Origin: Pedobacter sp. B4-66
GTDB taxonomy: Bacteria > Bacteroidota > Bacteroidia > Sphingobacteriales > Sphingobacteriaceae
Reading direction: 5' to 3'
Length of the DNA: 64,000 nucleotides
Assembly (NCBI RefSeq): GCF_018492665.1
Contig: NZ_JAFVME010000010.1
Location: 124,001 to 188,000 of the forward strand
Shown: piece by piece, positions 18,189 to 27,600 of the stretch
How positions within the stretch are numbered: the first letter of the stretch is position 1
How the letters are laid out: each line of letters begins with the position of its first letter
The notes under the pieces: model-generated
Told to the model about the DNA's origin: nothing
Seen by the model: only the letters and a program-made list of their open reading frames with translations
The model's database searches: none
Program-made: the position numbers and the translations under genes

Positions 18189-18411
18189 TAAATATAAACA
18201 AATATTTTCTAAATGTTAAAAATTTATTTTTTAATTTTCGTAATAGTTTAATTATACAACCTCTCAGTTTAGACCAACAAAAACATTTTAGTAGTCATCA
18301 AAAAGCCGATTTTACTTGTTGTTTTTTAGGTTGTGTGTCTTTTAATATTCCTTTTTATTATTATCTGAGGACTTTTTAAAATATAAGCGTTAATATTGGG
18401 ATATTTATTTT

Positions 18412-18439
18412 AACTGTGCACATGAATGCTTGCACAGTT
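18412..18439. repeat. Inverted repeat upstream of transketolase
   Basis: AACTGTGCA (18412-18420) and TGCACAGTT (18431-18439) are perfect complements separated by 10 bases. The repeat ends 5 bases before the TAAGTTTG -7-like element, so it is placed as an operator over the promoter. As an RNA it lies too early to be in the leader. Confidence 0.5.
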
Positions 18440-18477
18440 TTAGCTAAGTTTGTCATATTAATCAACAACCCCAATTA

Positions 18478-19323
18478 ATGAAACATACAATCAATGAATT
18501 AGAAGATATTGCTTCTCAGGTAAGAAGGGATATTGTTAGAATGGTACATGCCTGCCAATCTGGTCACCCAGGAGGATCATTAGGCTGTGCAGATTTCTTT
18601 ACTGCACTGTATTTTGAGGTAATGAACCACTCTACTGATTTTACAATGGATGGAAAAGGAGAAGATTTATTTTTCCTATCTAACGGACACATTTCACCGG
18701 TTTTTTATAGTGTTCTTGCCAGATCTGGATACTTTGATATTAGCGAACTAGCTACTTTCAGAAAATTAAACTCAAGGTTACAAGGTCACCCAACAACCCA
18801 CGAAGGACTTCCGGGCATTAGAATTGCCTCAGGATCTCTAGGTCAGGGAATGTCTGTTGCTATTGGTGCAGCCCAGGCTAAAAAGCTTAATAAAGATCAT
18901 TCAACTGTATATGTTTTACTTGGAGACGGTGAATTACAGGAAGGTCAAAACTGGGAAGCCATTATGTATGCTCCTCATAATAAGGTAGACAACCTGATTG
19001 CATCAATTGATTATAACGGACAACAAATTGATGGTCCTACTGAAAAAGTATTATCTCTTGAAAACCTACAAGCCAAATTTGAGGCTTTTGGATGGCATGT
19101 GATTAACTCTGATGGTAACGACATGGATTCAATTGTTAAAGCATTACATTATGCTAAAACATTAACAGGAAAAGGTAAGCCAATTTTGAATTTAATGAGT
19201 ACTCAAATGGGTGCTGGTGTTGATTTCATGATGGGATCGCATAAATGGCATGGTGTTGCTCCAAATGACGAGCAACTTGCTACTGCCCTTGCTCAATTAC
19301 CAAGTACCTTAAAAGATTATTAA
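18478..19323 (+). CDS. Transketolase, N-terminal (TPP-binding) subunit
   Basis: This 281-residue protein carries the thiamine-diphosphate motif GDGELQEGQNWEA, followed by DYNGQ, and the transketolase landmarks SCQ-like QSGHPGGSLG and LSNGHISPVFYS. It is the first half of the two-subunit transketolase common in Bacteroidota. The second half is encoded just downstream at 19430. Together they transfer two-carbon units in the pentose phosphate pathway. The split form is a normal arrangement and not a broken gene. Confidence 0.95.
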   Translation: MKHTINELEDIASQVRRDIVRMVHACQSGHPGGSLGCADFFTALYFEVMNHSTDFTMDGKGEDLFFLSNGHISPVFYSVLARSGYFDISELATFRKLNSRLQGHPTTHEGLPGIRIASGSLGQGMSVAIGAAQAKKLNKDHSTVYVLLGDGELQEGQNWEAIMYAPHNKVDNLIASIDYNGQQIDGPTEKVLSLENLQAKFEAFGWHVINSDGNDMDSIVKALHYAKTLTGKGKPILNLMSTQMGAGVDFMMGSHKWHGVAPNDEQLATALAQLPSTLKDY

Positions 19324-19325
19324 TA

Positions 19326-19364
19326 ATGAAAACCTGCCTAGCACGCTTGAACACCATTAATTAA
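19326..19364 (+). CDS. Possible mini-ORF 1 (12 residues)
   Basis: ATG at 19326 opens MKTCLARLNTIN and stops with TAA at 19364. It starts 2 bases after the stop codon of the upstream transketolase subunit. Whether it is translated is unknown. It is listed because the second repeat unit keeps the same frame open with three amino acid changes and one silent change. Confidence 0.25.
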   Translation: MKTCLARLNTIN

Positions 19365-19430
19365 AAATAGAAAACTCGTGAAAACCTGCGTAGCAAGCTT
19401 GAACACAGTTAATTAAAAATAGAAAACTCG
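19327..19430 (+). repeat. Tandem 52-base direct repeat (two units) between the transketolase halves
   Basis: Unit 1 is 19327-19378 and unit 2 is 19379-19430; they agree at 48 of 52 positions. Each unit ends just before a GTG or in the GTG start of the next element, so the start region of the second transketolase gene has been duplicated twice. Each unit also spells a 12-codon open frame. Confidence 0.9.
19378..19416 (+). CDS. Possible mini-ORF 2 (12 residues)
   Basis: GTG at 19378 opens MKTCVASLNTVN and stops with TAA at 19416. It uses the same GTGAAAA start context as the true downstream gene at 19430. It may be only a by-product of the duplication. Confidence 0.25.
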   Translation: MKTCVASLNTVN

Positions 19431-20389
19431 TGAAAAAATATACATACACTGAAAAAAAAGATACCCGCTCTGGTTTTGGAGCAGGATTACTTGAAGCAGG
19501 TAAAAAAAATCCTGAAGTAGTTGCACTTTGCGCAGACTTAGTGGGCTCTTTAAAAATGGATGCCTTTATTAAAGAATTCCCTGAACGCTTTTTCCAGATT
19601 GGTATTGCTGAAGCAAACATGATTGGTATTGCAGCTGGATTAACCATCGGTGGTAAAATTCCGTTTACCGGAACTTTCGCTAACTTTTCAACAGGAAGAG
19701 TTTACGATCAGATTCGTCAATCAGTAGCTTACTCTGATAAAAACGTAAAAATCTGTGCTTCTCACGCTGGTTTAACCCTTGGAGAAGATGGTGCAACTCA
19801 CCAAATCCTTGAAGATATAGGTTTAATGAAAATGCTTCCTGGCATGACTGTAATTAATCCTTGTGATTATAACCAAACTAAGGCAGCTACTATTGCTATT
19901 GCTGAGCATCATGGCCCGGTTTACCTGCGCTTTGGTCGCCCGGTAATCCCTGTATTTACTGATCCTGATCAGAAATTCGAGATTGGTAAGGCATGGATGG
20001 TAAACGAAGGTACTGATGTAACCATTATTGCTACCGGACATATGGTTTGGAAAGCAATTGAAGCTGGCGAAAAACTAGCAGAGATGGGCATCGATGCTGA
20101 AATTATTAATATCCATACCATTAAACCTTTGGATGAAGAAGCAGTCCTAAAATCTGTAAAGAAAACAGGATGTGTGGTTACTTGCGAAGAGCACAATAAA
20201 TTTGGTGGATTAGGTGAAAGCGTTGCAAGATTACTTTCAACTGAATTGCCAACTCCTCAGGAATTTGTTGCTGTTAACGACAGCTTCGGAGAAAGTGGCA
20301 CTCCAGATCAATTAATGACTAAATACGGATTAGATTCAATAAATATTATTGAAGCAGCTCAAAAAGTAATTAAAAGAGCAAAAAAATAA
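19430..20389 (+). CDS. Transketolase, C-terminal (PYR and C-domain) subunit
   Basis: This 319-residue protein completes the transketolase encoded from 18478. RFFQIGIAEANMIGIAAGL carries the conserved Glu that activates the cofactor, and ATGHMVWKAIEAGEKLAEMGI begins the C-terminal domain. The GTG start at 19430 is chosen because MKKYTYTEKKDTRSGFG matches the usual N-terminus of this subunit and no ATG lies nearby. It is separated from its partner by the tandem 52-base repeat. Confidence 0.95.
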   Translation: MKKYTYTEKKDTRSGFGAGLLEAGKKNPEVVALCADLVGSLKMDAFIKEFPERFFQIGIAEANMIGIAAGLTIGGKIPFTGTFANFSTGRVYDQIRQSVAYSDKNVKICASHAGLTLGEDGATHQILEDIGLMKMLPGMTVINPCDYNQTKAATIAIAEHHGPVYLRFGRPVIPVFTDPDQKFEIGKAWMVNEGTDVTIIATGHMVWKAIEAGEKLAEMGIDAEIINIHTIKPLDEEAVLKSVKKTGCVVTCEEHNKFGGLGESVARLLSTELPTPQEFVAVNDSFGESGTPDQLMTKYGLDSINIIEAAQKVIKRAKK

Positions 20390-20417
20390 TAGTATCTATC
20401 CAACCAAAATATAATAG

Positions 20418-20978
20418 ATGAAGCAGGTTGAAGATTCAGAGATTTTAGAAAAGTTCGCTAACACAAAAACTCGTAATGAAGCCTTTAACCTGCTTTTAAA
20501 TAAATACCAACAAAAAATATACTGGCACATCCGCCGTATGGTAATAGATCACGACGATGCGGATGATCTTGTACAGGATGTTTTTGTTAAGGTTTGGAAA
20601 AACCTTGAATCTTTTCGCAGCGACGCTCAGCTTTATACCTGGATCTACAGGATTGCGACCAATGAGTGTATCACTTTCCTCAATAAAAAGAAACAAAGAA
20701 ACAACACCCCATTAGATGAGGTATCAGACGAACTATCGGAAACACTGGTAGCTTCATCCTATTTTAATGGAGATAAAATACAGCTAAAACTACAGCAGGC
20801 ACTCCTAACCTTACCCGAAAAACAAAGACTTATATTTAATATGAAATACTTTGATGAACTTAAATATGAAGAAATTTCGGAAATAACAGGAACCAGCGTA
20901 GGCGCTTTAAAAGCCTCTTTTCACATAGCAGTAAAAAAAATTGAAACTTTTATGCTAAATGAAGACATTACCTTTTAA
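20418..20978 (+). CDS. RpoE-like ECF sigma-70 factor
   Basis: This 186-residue sigma factor has region 2 (DHDDADDLVQDVFVKVWKNL and TWIYRIATNECI, about 43-80) and region 4 (LPEKQRLIFNMKYFDELKYEEISEITGTSVGALKAS, about 133-168). It begins 28 bases after transketolase. The next two genes encode a single-span membrane protein and a Spy-like exported protein, an arrangement typical of an envelope-stress sigma/anti-sigma/sensor module. Confidence 0.93.
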   Translation: MKQVEDSEILEKFANTKTRNEAFNLLLNKYQQKIYWHIRRMVIDHDDADDLVQDVFVKVWKNLESFRSDAQLYTWIYRIATNECITFLNKKKQRNNTPLDEVSDELSETLVASSYFNGDKIQLKLQQALLTLPEKQRLIFNMKYFDELKYEEISEITGTSVGALKASFHIAVKKIETFMLNEDITF

Positions 20979-21012
20979 ACCTTTTGGCAATTAATGCATC
21001 AATACATTTGTA

Positions 21013-21537
21013 ATGAAACAAGATTTTGAAAACGATGAATGGATGAAGGGACTTCGGGAAACCGGATTTACTACCCCTGCACATTATTTTGATGAATTGA
21101 GCCAAAGCATCAATGCCCGAATTAGTGCAGAAAAATTCAAAACCGTTATTCAAAATGACGGACATACAGTTCCGGATAATTACTTTGAAAAACTGCAAGC
21201 CAACATTTTAGCTAAAACTACCGCAGAAACAGACCAGATAGCAAAGCCTAAGGTGGTTCGTTTATGGAACTCTAGTCTGCTAAAATATGCTACTGCAGCC
21301 TGCTTTTTACTTGTAACTGGCTTAGGGCTATATTTCAACCAGCAAAACCCAGTTCAACAAACTGCCTATACAGATTTAGCAACAGACCAAATGTTATACG
21401 ACATTGACGAGCAAGTTATTATAGATCATATTAGTAGTGCTGATATTACACAACCTAAATCAACAGCTGCAGATACCGACTTAGAAAACTATATACTAAC
21501 TAATTATTCTCAAAACGAGCTTGCAACAAGTTTATAA
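21013..21537 (+). CDS. Probable membrane-anchored anti-sigma factor
   Basis: This 174-residue protein has one membrane segment at about residues 93-107 (LLKYATAACFLLVTGLGLYF), an N-terminal cytoplasmic part and a C-terminal periplasmic part. Two internally similar stretches occur in the N-terminal part (TTPAHYFDELSQSINARIS and TVPDNYFEKLQANILAKT), about 40 residues apart, so the cytoplasmic region is built from a repeated unit. Its place directly after an ECF sigma gene suggests an anti-sigma role. No named domain was recognised, so this is inferred from context. Confidence 0.65.
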   Translation: MKQDFENDEWMKGLRETGFTTPAHYFDELSQSINARISAEKFKTVIQNDGHTVPDNYFEKLQANILAKTTAETDQIAKPKVVRLWNSSLLKYATAACFLLVTGLGLYFNQQNPVQQTAYTDLATDQMLYDIDEQVIIDHISSADITQPKSTAADTDLENYILTNYSQNELATSL

Positions 21538-21546
21538 TTTATAGAA

Positions 21547-21993
21547 ATGAAAAATTTAACCATTATAGCGCTCCTTTTTATATTTCCCCTTCTTGCAATG
21601 GCACAAAGACCAGATAACAGGAAACGTGAAGAGATTGAGTCTTATAAAATTGCTTATTTAACACAGAAACTGGAGCTATCAACTGAAGAAGCGAAGATCT
21701 TTTGGCCTATCTATAACGACTATCAAAAAGAGCTATCTGAACTGCGTAAAGAGCGTGGACAAAAAATGATCAGCTTTAAAAAGATGCCTGAAATTGACGA
21801 AATGTCTGACAGTGAAGTGCAAGCTTTGATCGTTAATGATTTTGACTTTAAACAAAAAGACCTGAACCTTGACAAAAAATATTATGCAAAACTAAAGTCA
21901 AGCTTACCGATTAAGGTTATAGGAAAATACTATAGAGCTCAGGAAACCTTTAAAAGAGAGTTGTTATCAAGATACCGTAATAACAAGCCTTAA
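21547..21993 (+). CDS. Exported helical protein, Spy/CpxP-like sensor candidate
   Basis: This 148-residue protein has a signal peptide (MKNLTIIALLFIFPLLAMA, cut before QRPDN). The mature part is predicted all-helical and rich in Lys, Glu and Arg, with LTQKLELSTEEAKIFWPIYNDYQKEL resembling the LTxxQ-containing periplasmic chaperone family. Third in the sigma/anti-sigma run, it may report misfolded proteins or metal stress. The family match is by pattern, not by search. Confidence 0.65.
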   Translation: MKNLTIIALLFIFPLLAMAQRPDNRKREEIESYKIAYLTQKLELSTEEAKIFWPIYNDYQKELSELRKERGQKMISFKKMPEIDEMSDSEVQALIVNDFDFKQKDLNLDKKYYAKLKSSLPIKVIGKYYRAQETFKRELLSRYRNNKP

Positions 21994-22008
21994 TTCTTAC
22001 CTTTGTGT

Positions 22009-23202
22009 ATGCTTACACAACGTCAGTTATTTCTTCAACATAACGCTCAAACAACATTAGAACCTCTTCTTTTAGAATTCAATAAGGCCAGCGGAATGTA
22101 TCTTTATGATACTGAGGGCAAAAAATATATGGATTTAATAGCAGGCATTGGCGTTAGCAATGTTGGTCATTGCCACCCTGCCGTTGTAGAAGCAGTAAAA
22201 AATCAGGCAGAAAGCTATATGCACATTATGGTCTATGGTGAGTTTGTTCAAAGTCCACAAGTGAATTTTGCGAAAGCCCTTGCCGATGTTTTACCATCAA
22301 ATTTAAACTGTACCTATTTTGTAAACTCAGGAGCCGAAGCTGTTGAAGGTGCAATGAAGCTGGCAAAACGTTATACTCAGCGTACCGAGATCATTTCCTG
22401 CAATAATTCTTACCATGGCAGCACTCAAGGTGCATTAAGTTTAATGGGTAACGAAGAGTTTAAACAGGCTTATCGTCCCCTGCTACCTCATATTAAATTT
22501 ATTGAATACAATTCGTTACCTGATCTGGATTTGATCACTACAAATACCGCAGCTGTATTTGTTGAAACCATACAGGGAGAAGCAGGGATTAGAGTTGCCA
22601 ATAAGGCATATTTTAAAGCGCTCAGAGAGAAATGTACTGCCACAGGCACATTGTTAGTGCTCGACGAAATACAATGCGGATTTGGGCGCACAGGCAAGCT
22701 ATTTGGCTTTCAACATTTCGACATTGTACCAGATATCCTATTGTTAGCCAAAGGCATTGGAGGCGGTATGCCAATTGGTGCATTTATAACTTCAAAAGAA
22801 ATTATGATTGCGCTGGCAACCAACCCGATACTTGGCCATATTACAACCTTTGGCGGTCACCCGGTTAGCTGCGCAGCAGGCTTAGCAACATTGCAAACAA
22901 TTGTTAATGAAAACATAGTTGATGGCGTAACAGAAAAAGGAGAACTGTTTAAAAAATTACTCGTACATCCTGCAATAAAAGAAGTACGTGGTAAAGGATT
23001 AATGATTGCAATTGAATTTGAAAACTTTGAAACCAACAAAAAGATCATTGATGCGTGTATTGCCGATGGCGTAATAAGCGACTGGTTTTTACATTGCAGT
23101 AATTCAATGCGTGTAGCACCACCACTAATCATCAGCAATGAAGAAATAGAATACGCTTGTTCTGTTATTTTAAAGAATGTTGAGCTGGTAACAAAAGCTT
23201 AG
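22009..23202 (+). CDS. Class III PLP-dependent aminotransferase (acetylornithine/aspartate aminotransferase family)
   Basis: This 397-residue enzyme has the class III pattern: NSGAEAVEGAMKLAKRYT, LVLDEIQCGFGRTGKLFGFQH (Asp binding the pyridine nitrogen) and LLLAKGIGGGMPIGAF, where the Lys forms the PLP Schiff base. The ATG at 22009 is preferred over a TTG six bases earlier because it gives the normal N-terminus MLTQRQLFLQHNAQTT. The amino donor is uncertain; acetylornithine, GABA or omega-amino acids are all possible. Its stop overlaps the stop region of the convergent DUF58 gene by 4 bases. Confidence 0.85.
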   Translation: MLTQRQLFLQHNAQTTLEPLLLEFNKASGMYLYDTEGKKYMDLIAGIGVSNVGHCHPAVVEAVKNQAESYMHIMVYGEFVQSPQVNFAKALADVLPSNLNCTYFVNSGAEAVEGAMKLAKRYTQRTEIISCNNSYHGSTQGALSLMGNEEFKQAYRPLLPHIKFIEYNSLPDLDLITTNTAAVFVETIQGEAGIRVANKAYFKALREKCTATGTLLVLDEIQCGFGRTGKLFGFQHFDIVPDILLLAKGIGGGMPIGAFITSKEIMIALATNPILGHITTFGGHPVSCAAGLATLQTIVNENIVDGVTEKGELFKKLLVHPAIKEVRGKGLMIAIEFENFETNKKIIDACIADGVISDWFLHCSNSMRVAPPLIISNEEIEYACSVILKNVELVTKA

Positions 23203-24119
23203 CTCATCTTTTGTCGTTTAATCAGATAAGCTTGCAATATCGGATAAAATCCTGCTGAAATATCAGCATCGATCATGTCTATTTTATACTGTGTACACTT
23301 AAGTTGTATGGCTTGCCTATAATGACTCATTTTTGAGAGATAAGCCTCTTTTACTTTGGATGAATGTGCTTTAAGCTTTGCCCCTGTCTCCATATCAACA
23401 AACTCATAAGGACGATTTTCAAAGTTAAAATCTACTTCCTTTGATTTGTCGGTAACATTAAAAATAATCACCTCGTGCTTATTAAACTTTAAGTGCTGCA
23501 AGGCAGAAAACAAAGCTTCAGTATCATTCTCATCCTGCATGGTATTTAGCATATCGCTAAAAATAACTACCAACGACCGCTTATGAATCAATTCAGCAAT
23601 TTGATGCAACGCCTGCTCTACATTGGTTTTTACATCCATCTTTTGAGATTTCAATATCCCCTCCAGATGGGTAAATAAATATTTTTGATGTGTAGTAGTA
23701 GATTTTGCGGGAGTATTTAACAGCAGATGATCCGTAAAAAGACTAAGCCCAAATGCATCTCGCTGCCGTTTTAATAAATAAATCAAGGCGGCTGTAGCCT
23801 GTATAGCAAAATTGAGCTTATTGTATTCGTTTACCGGAAAAAACATAGACGAAGAAACATCTATAATGAATTGGCAACGAAGGTTGGTTTCCTCTTCGTA
23901 CCTTTTACTGAACAACTTATCTGTTCTGGCATACAGTTTCCAGTCAATATTTTTAACACTATCACCAACATTGTAAAGCCTGTGTTCGGCAAATTCAACG
24001 GAGAAGCCATGAAACGGACTTTTATGAAGACCGGTAATAAAGCCCTCTACCACCTGTCGGGCAAGAAGCTCTAAATTACTGTTAAAGTGTAAGGCTTGTT
24101 CATCAAATGGCGACTGCAT
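23199..24119 (-). CDS. DUF58 protein with von Willebrand A-like fold
   Basis: This 306-residue protein contains VGDSVKNIDWKLYARTDKLFSKRYEEE, the central DUF58 signature, followed by FIIDVSSSMFF, a metal-site-like DxSxS motif. In other Bacteroidota it sits with a MoxR AAA+ ATPase and aerotolerance (Bat) proteins. No such partner is adjacent here. The lack of membrane segments suggests a cytoplasmic chaperone-like role. It converges with the aminotransferase gene with a 4-base overlap. Confidence 0.88.
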   Translation of the reverse strand: MQSPFDEQALHFNSNLELLARQVVEGFITGLHKSPFHGFSVEFAEHRLYNVGDSVKNIDWKLYARTDKLFSKRYEEETNLRCQFIIDVSSSMFFPVNEYNKLNFAIQATAALIYLLKRQRDAFGLSLFTDHLLLNTPAKSTTTHQKYLFTHLEGILKSQKMDVKTNVEQALHQIAELIHKRSLVVIFSDMLNTMQDENDTEALFSALQHLKFNKHEVIIFNVTDKSKEVDFNFENRPYEFVDMETGAKLKAHSSKVKEAYLSKMSHYRQAIQLKCTQYKIDMIDADISAGFYPILQAYLIKRQKMS

Positions 24120-24132
24120 AGTGTAAATATAA

Positions 24133-24163
24133 AAAAAGCGTTCATAAGTTATGAACGCTTTTT
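24133..24163. terminator. Bidirectional hairpin terminator between trxA and the DUF58 gene
   Basis: The 15-base arms (AAAAAGCGTTCATAA and its complement) flank a single base and carry A/T tracts on both sides. It lies 18 bases after the trxA stop on the minus strand. Confidence 0.85.
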
Positions 24164-24181
24164 AAACTAGTGTATTTTGAA

Positions 24182-24502
24182 TTACACTAATTGCTTATCT
24201 AATTTCTGCGCTAATACAGATTTTGGAACTGCACCAACTTGCTTATCGACAACCTGACCGTCTTTAAAATACAACAATGCAGGAATGTTGCGGATTCCGA
24301 ATTGAGTTGAGATCTGTGGGTTGTTATCTACGTTAACTTTACCAACGATTGCTTTTCCTTCGTATTCTTTTGCTATCTCATCTACTGATGGTCCAACCAT
24401 GCGACATGGACCACACCATTCTGCCCAAAAATCAACCAAAACGGGTTTATCTGATTTTAATACAAGTTCTTCGAAGTTTGCATCTGTAATTTCCAAAGCC
24501 AT
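24182..24502 (-). CDS. trxA: Thioredoxin
   Basis: This 106-residue thioredoxin has the active site [13 protein letters not shown] and the cis-proline region [12 protein letters not shown]. The start [10 protein letters not shown] at 24502 is chosen over an upstream ATG at 24544, because the extra 14 residues ([14 protein letters not shown]) are absent from normal thioredoxins. It reduces disulfides in the cytoplasm and is a likely electron donor for the Bcp peroxidase encoded at 10.2 kb. A consensus promoter lies about 95 bases upstream of the start. Confidence 0.95.
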   Translation of the reverse strand: MALEITDANFEELVLKSDKPVLVDFWAEWCGPCRMVGPSVDEIAKEYEGKAIVGKVNVDNNPQISTQFGIRNIPALLYFKDGQVVDKQVGAVPKSVLAQKLDKQLV

Positions 24503-24601
24503 AATTCTTATTTTAATTTTATTTATTTTTCCTATTGAAATCAACTGTTAACAGCCTGTAGCATAAACTCTGTGAGTATAAATTTACAGGTATTGTTGAT
24601 G

Positions 24602-24631
24602 CAAAGATATAATCAATTGTAGTGCCATCAA
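24602..24631 (-). promoter_or_regulatory. Bacteroidetes-type promoter for trxA
   Basis: On the minus strand, TTG (24631-24629) and TATCTTTG (24609-24602) match the -33 and -7 elements with a 19-base spacer. The predicted start is near 24595. Confidence 0.65.
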
Positions 24632-24653
24632 CTTTACTAATGCCAAAATGACA

Positions 24654-27600
24654 TTAGTTCAACTTAGGGTGAACATCCAAACTCTTCAATTGATCTAAAA
24701 AATGATTGCTAGGATTGATTTTAACTGACTTAGAAGGCATTTTAATGTTCACATTCTGCTCCCTATCATAAATCTCAAAAAGTAACTGGCAATTTTGCTG
24801 ATCAGTATTGGCCTTGTTGTCTTCTAATATCGCATTAATTTGAGTCATAAAGTCATCATCTATCCGCTCAAGTGGTACCTGGATGGTTACGGACTTAGCC
24901 AATTTATCTCTTAATTCCGAAAGTAGGTTAATAGAAGTGATCTTAAACTCCCAATCGCCCTCTTTTCTAAATCTTTCTCCAACCCTTCCGCGAATTTGTA
25001 AATAATAACCATCAGTTAGAAACTGTTTAAACTTAATGAAGTCATCACCAAATAAAGCAAGTTCACAAGTATCCTCATAATCTTCAAAAACCATGGTTCC
25101 AAAAGGTTTTCCAGTTTTAGTCATTCTTTGCGCTGCCACCACTACCAAACCACCTACAACCAGTTCTCGGTTTTTTATTCCCTCAAACTCAGCAAGCACC
25201 TCTTCATTGGTATCTCCGGTTCTTATCTTGTTAACAATAGAAAGATGTCTAACCTTTTGCTGGCAAAATTCATTTAATTCTAAGCGGTAATTATCTAAAG
25301 GGTGGCCACTCAGAAAAATCCCGATAGCATCCTTTTCAAACTTTAAACGATCAATTAAGGTCCATTCCGGAGCAACCGGAAGTGATGGTTCCGAAATCAT
25401 ATCGGCCACTGAACCTCCAAATAGAGATGATTGCGATGAGGATTCGTTATTCGCAAAATCATTGGCAAATTTGATAAGCTTCTCTATTCCGTTCATCTTA
25501 TCATTAATACCTACAAAGAAATACTGCGCACGGTGATAGCCAAAGCCATCAAATGCACCACTATAAACAAAACTCTCATATGCTTTTTTGTTTACAGTAC
25601 GCGTATTAGACCTTTTAGCAAAATCATGAACGTCTTTATACATTCCATTAGCATTTCGGTCTTCAATAATACTTTCTACAGCTTTATCACCTACCCCCTT
25701 AATACCAGACAATCCGAAACGGATTTCGCCCTGAGGATTTACGGAGAACTTAATACCTGATTCATTAACATCCGGACCAAGTACCGGAACTCCCATTTGC
25801 TTACACTCTTCCATAAAAAAGGCAACCTGCTTAATGTCACTCATGTTGTTCGAAAGTACAGCAGCCATGTATTCAGCAGGATAATGTGCTTTTAAATAAG
25901 CAGTCTGGTAGGCAATCCAGGCGTAACAGGTAGAGTGAGATTTGTTGAAGGCATAAGATGCAAAAGCTTCCCAATCTTTCCATATTTTTTCAAGTGTGGT
26001 AGGATCATGTCCCTTTTCTGCTGCCTGAGCAACAAATTTAGGTTTCATCTTATCCAGCACTTCCTTTTGCTTTTTACCCATTGCCTTACGCAAAACGTCG
26101 GCCTCACCCTTGGTAAAACCGGCAAGCTTTTGCGACAGCAGCATCACCTGCTCCTGGTATACAGTAATACCGTAAGTTTCCTTTAAATACTCTTCGCAGG
26201 CATCAAGGTCATACTGAATTTCTTCCTCGCCATTTTTACGGCGAACAAAACTTGGAATGTACTCCAATGGTCCCGGGCGATAAAGTGCATTCATGGCAAT
26301 TAAGTCACCAAAAACCGTAGGTTTTAGCTCCTTCATGTATTTCTGCATTCCGTTACTCTCGTACTGGAAAATACCTATCGTTTCCCCTCTTTGGAAAAGT
26401 TCGTATGTCTTTTCATCATCAATCGGAAAACTATCAGGATCAAGCTCTACACCATGCCCAAGTTTTACAAGCTTAACAGTATCCTTAATAAGAGTTAATG
26501 TTTTTAACCCTAAAAAGTCCATTTTTAGCAATCCCGCACTTTCTACAACAGAGTTATCAAACTGCGTTACATACAGATCAGAATCCTTAGCTACAGAAAC
26601 AGGAACGAAATTCGTAATGTCATCGGGCGTAATAATTACCCCACAGGCATGTATACCTGTGTTACGTAATGAACCTTCCAAAATCTGCGCCTGCAGGATG
26701 GTTTCGGCACTTAGATCCTTAGCCCCTGATAAAGCTTTTAGCTCTAAAACCTTTTCGTATTCATCAGCCCTTAAGGCCTCTTTTAATGTCTTTTCATCAA
26801 GATTAAAAATCTTGGCCAGCTTCATATTAGGAATAAGCTTGGCTATTTTATCAGCTTCAAAAAGTGGCAAATCTAATACACGGGCGGTATCTCTGATAGA
26901 AGATTTTGCCGCCATGGTACCATAAGTAATGATTTGCGCAACTTGATTTGAACCATATTTTTTGATTACATAATCCATTACCCTTCCACGACCCTCGTCG
27001 TCAAAGTCGATATCAATATCGGGCATGGAAACACGATCCGGATTTAGGAAACGCTCAAAAAGGAGGTCGTACTTAATCGGATCTATATTGGTAATCCATA
27101 AACAATACGCAACTACCGATCCCGCAGCAGATCCACGGCCTGGTCCTACCGAAACATCCAGATTCCTGGCTTCGGCAATAAAATCCTGCACAATAAGGAA
27201 ATAGCCGGGATAACCAGTTTTTTCGATGGTTTGCAACTCGAAATCCAGTCGTTCAGTAATTTCCGGTGTAAGCTCTCCGTAACGTTTCTTAGCCCCTACA
27301 TAAGTAAGATGACGAAGAAATTTATTCTCTCCGCGTTTACCACCATCTTCCTCATCCTCTACAACTAAAAACTCTTCCGGAATATCGAACTTAGGTAAGA
27401 GTACCTCACGTGCAAGTTTGTAGATTTCAATTTTATCTACAATGGTTTGTATGTTTAAAATAGCTTCAGGGACATCGGCAAAAAGCGCCTTCATCTCATC
27501 AGCAGATTTGAAGTAGTATTCCTGATTAGGCAAACCATAGCGGAAACCACGGCCGCTACCTATTTGAGTAGCTTGTTTCTCGCCATCTTTTACACAAAGT

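Larger units (their letters stand above)
18160..18477. other. Intergenic region of 318 bases between the divergent sigma and transketolase genes
   Basis: No coding potential was seen. It contains the palindrome at 18173-18188 beside the sigma gene, a very AT-rich middle, an inverted repeat at 18412-18439, and a -7-like TAAGTTTG at 18445-18452 that would serve transketolase. No matching -33 element was found at the expected distance. Confidence 0.6.

Noticed and set aside
18478-20389. Transketolase appearing as two incomplete genes
   Set aside because: The two halves each have their own start and complete domain set. A split transketolase is normal in many bacteria, so this is not a broken gene.
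22003-22008. TTG start of the aminotransferase six bases before the ATG
   Set aside because: It adds only two residues. The ATG at 22009 gives the usual N-terminus and is far more common.
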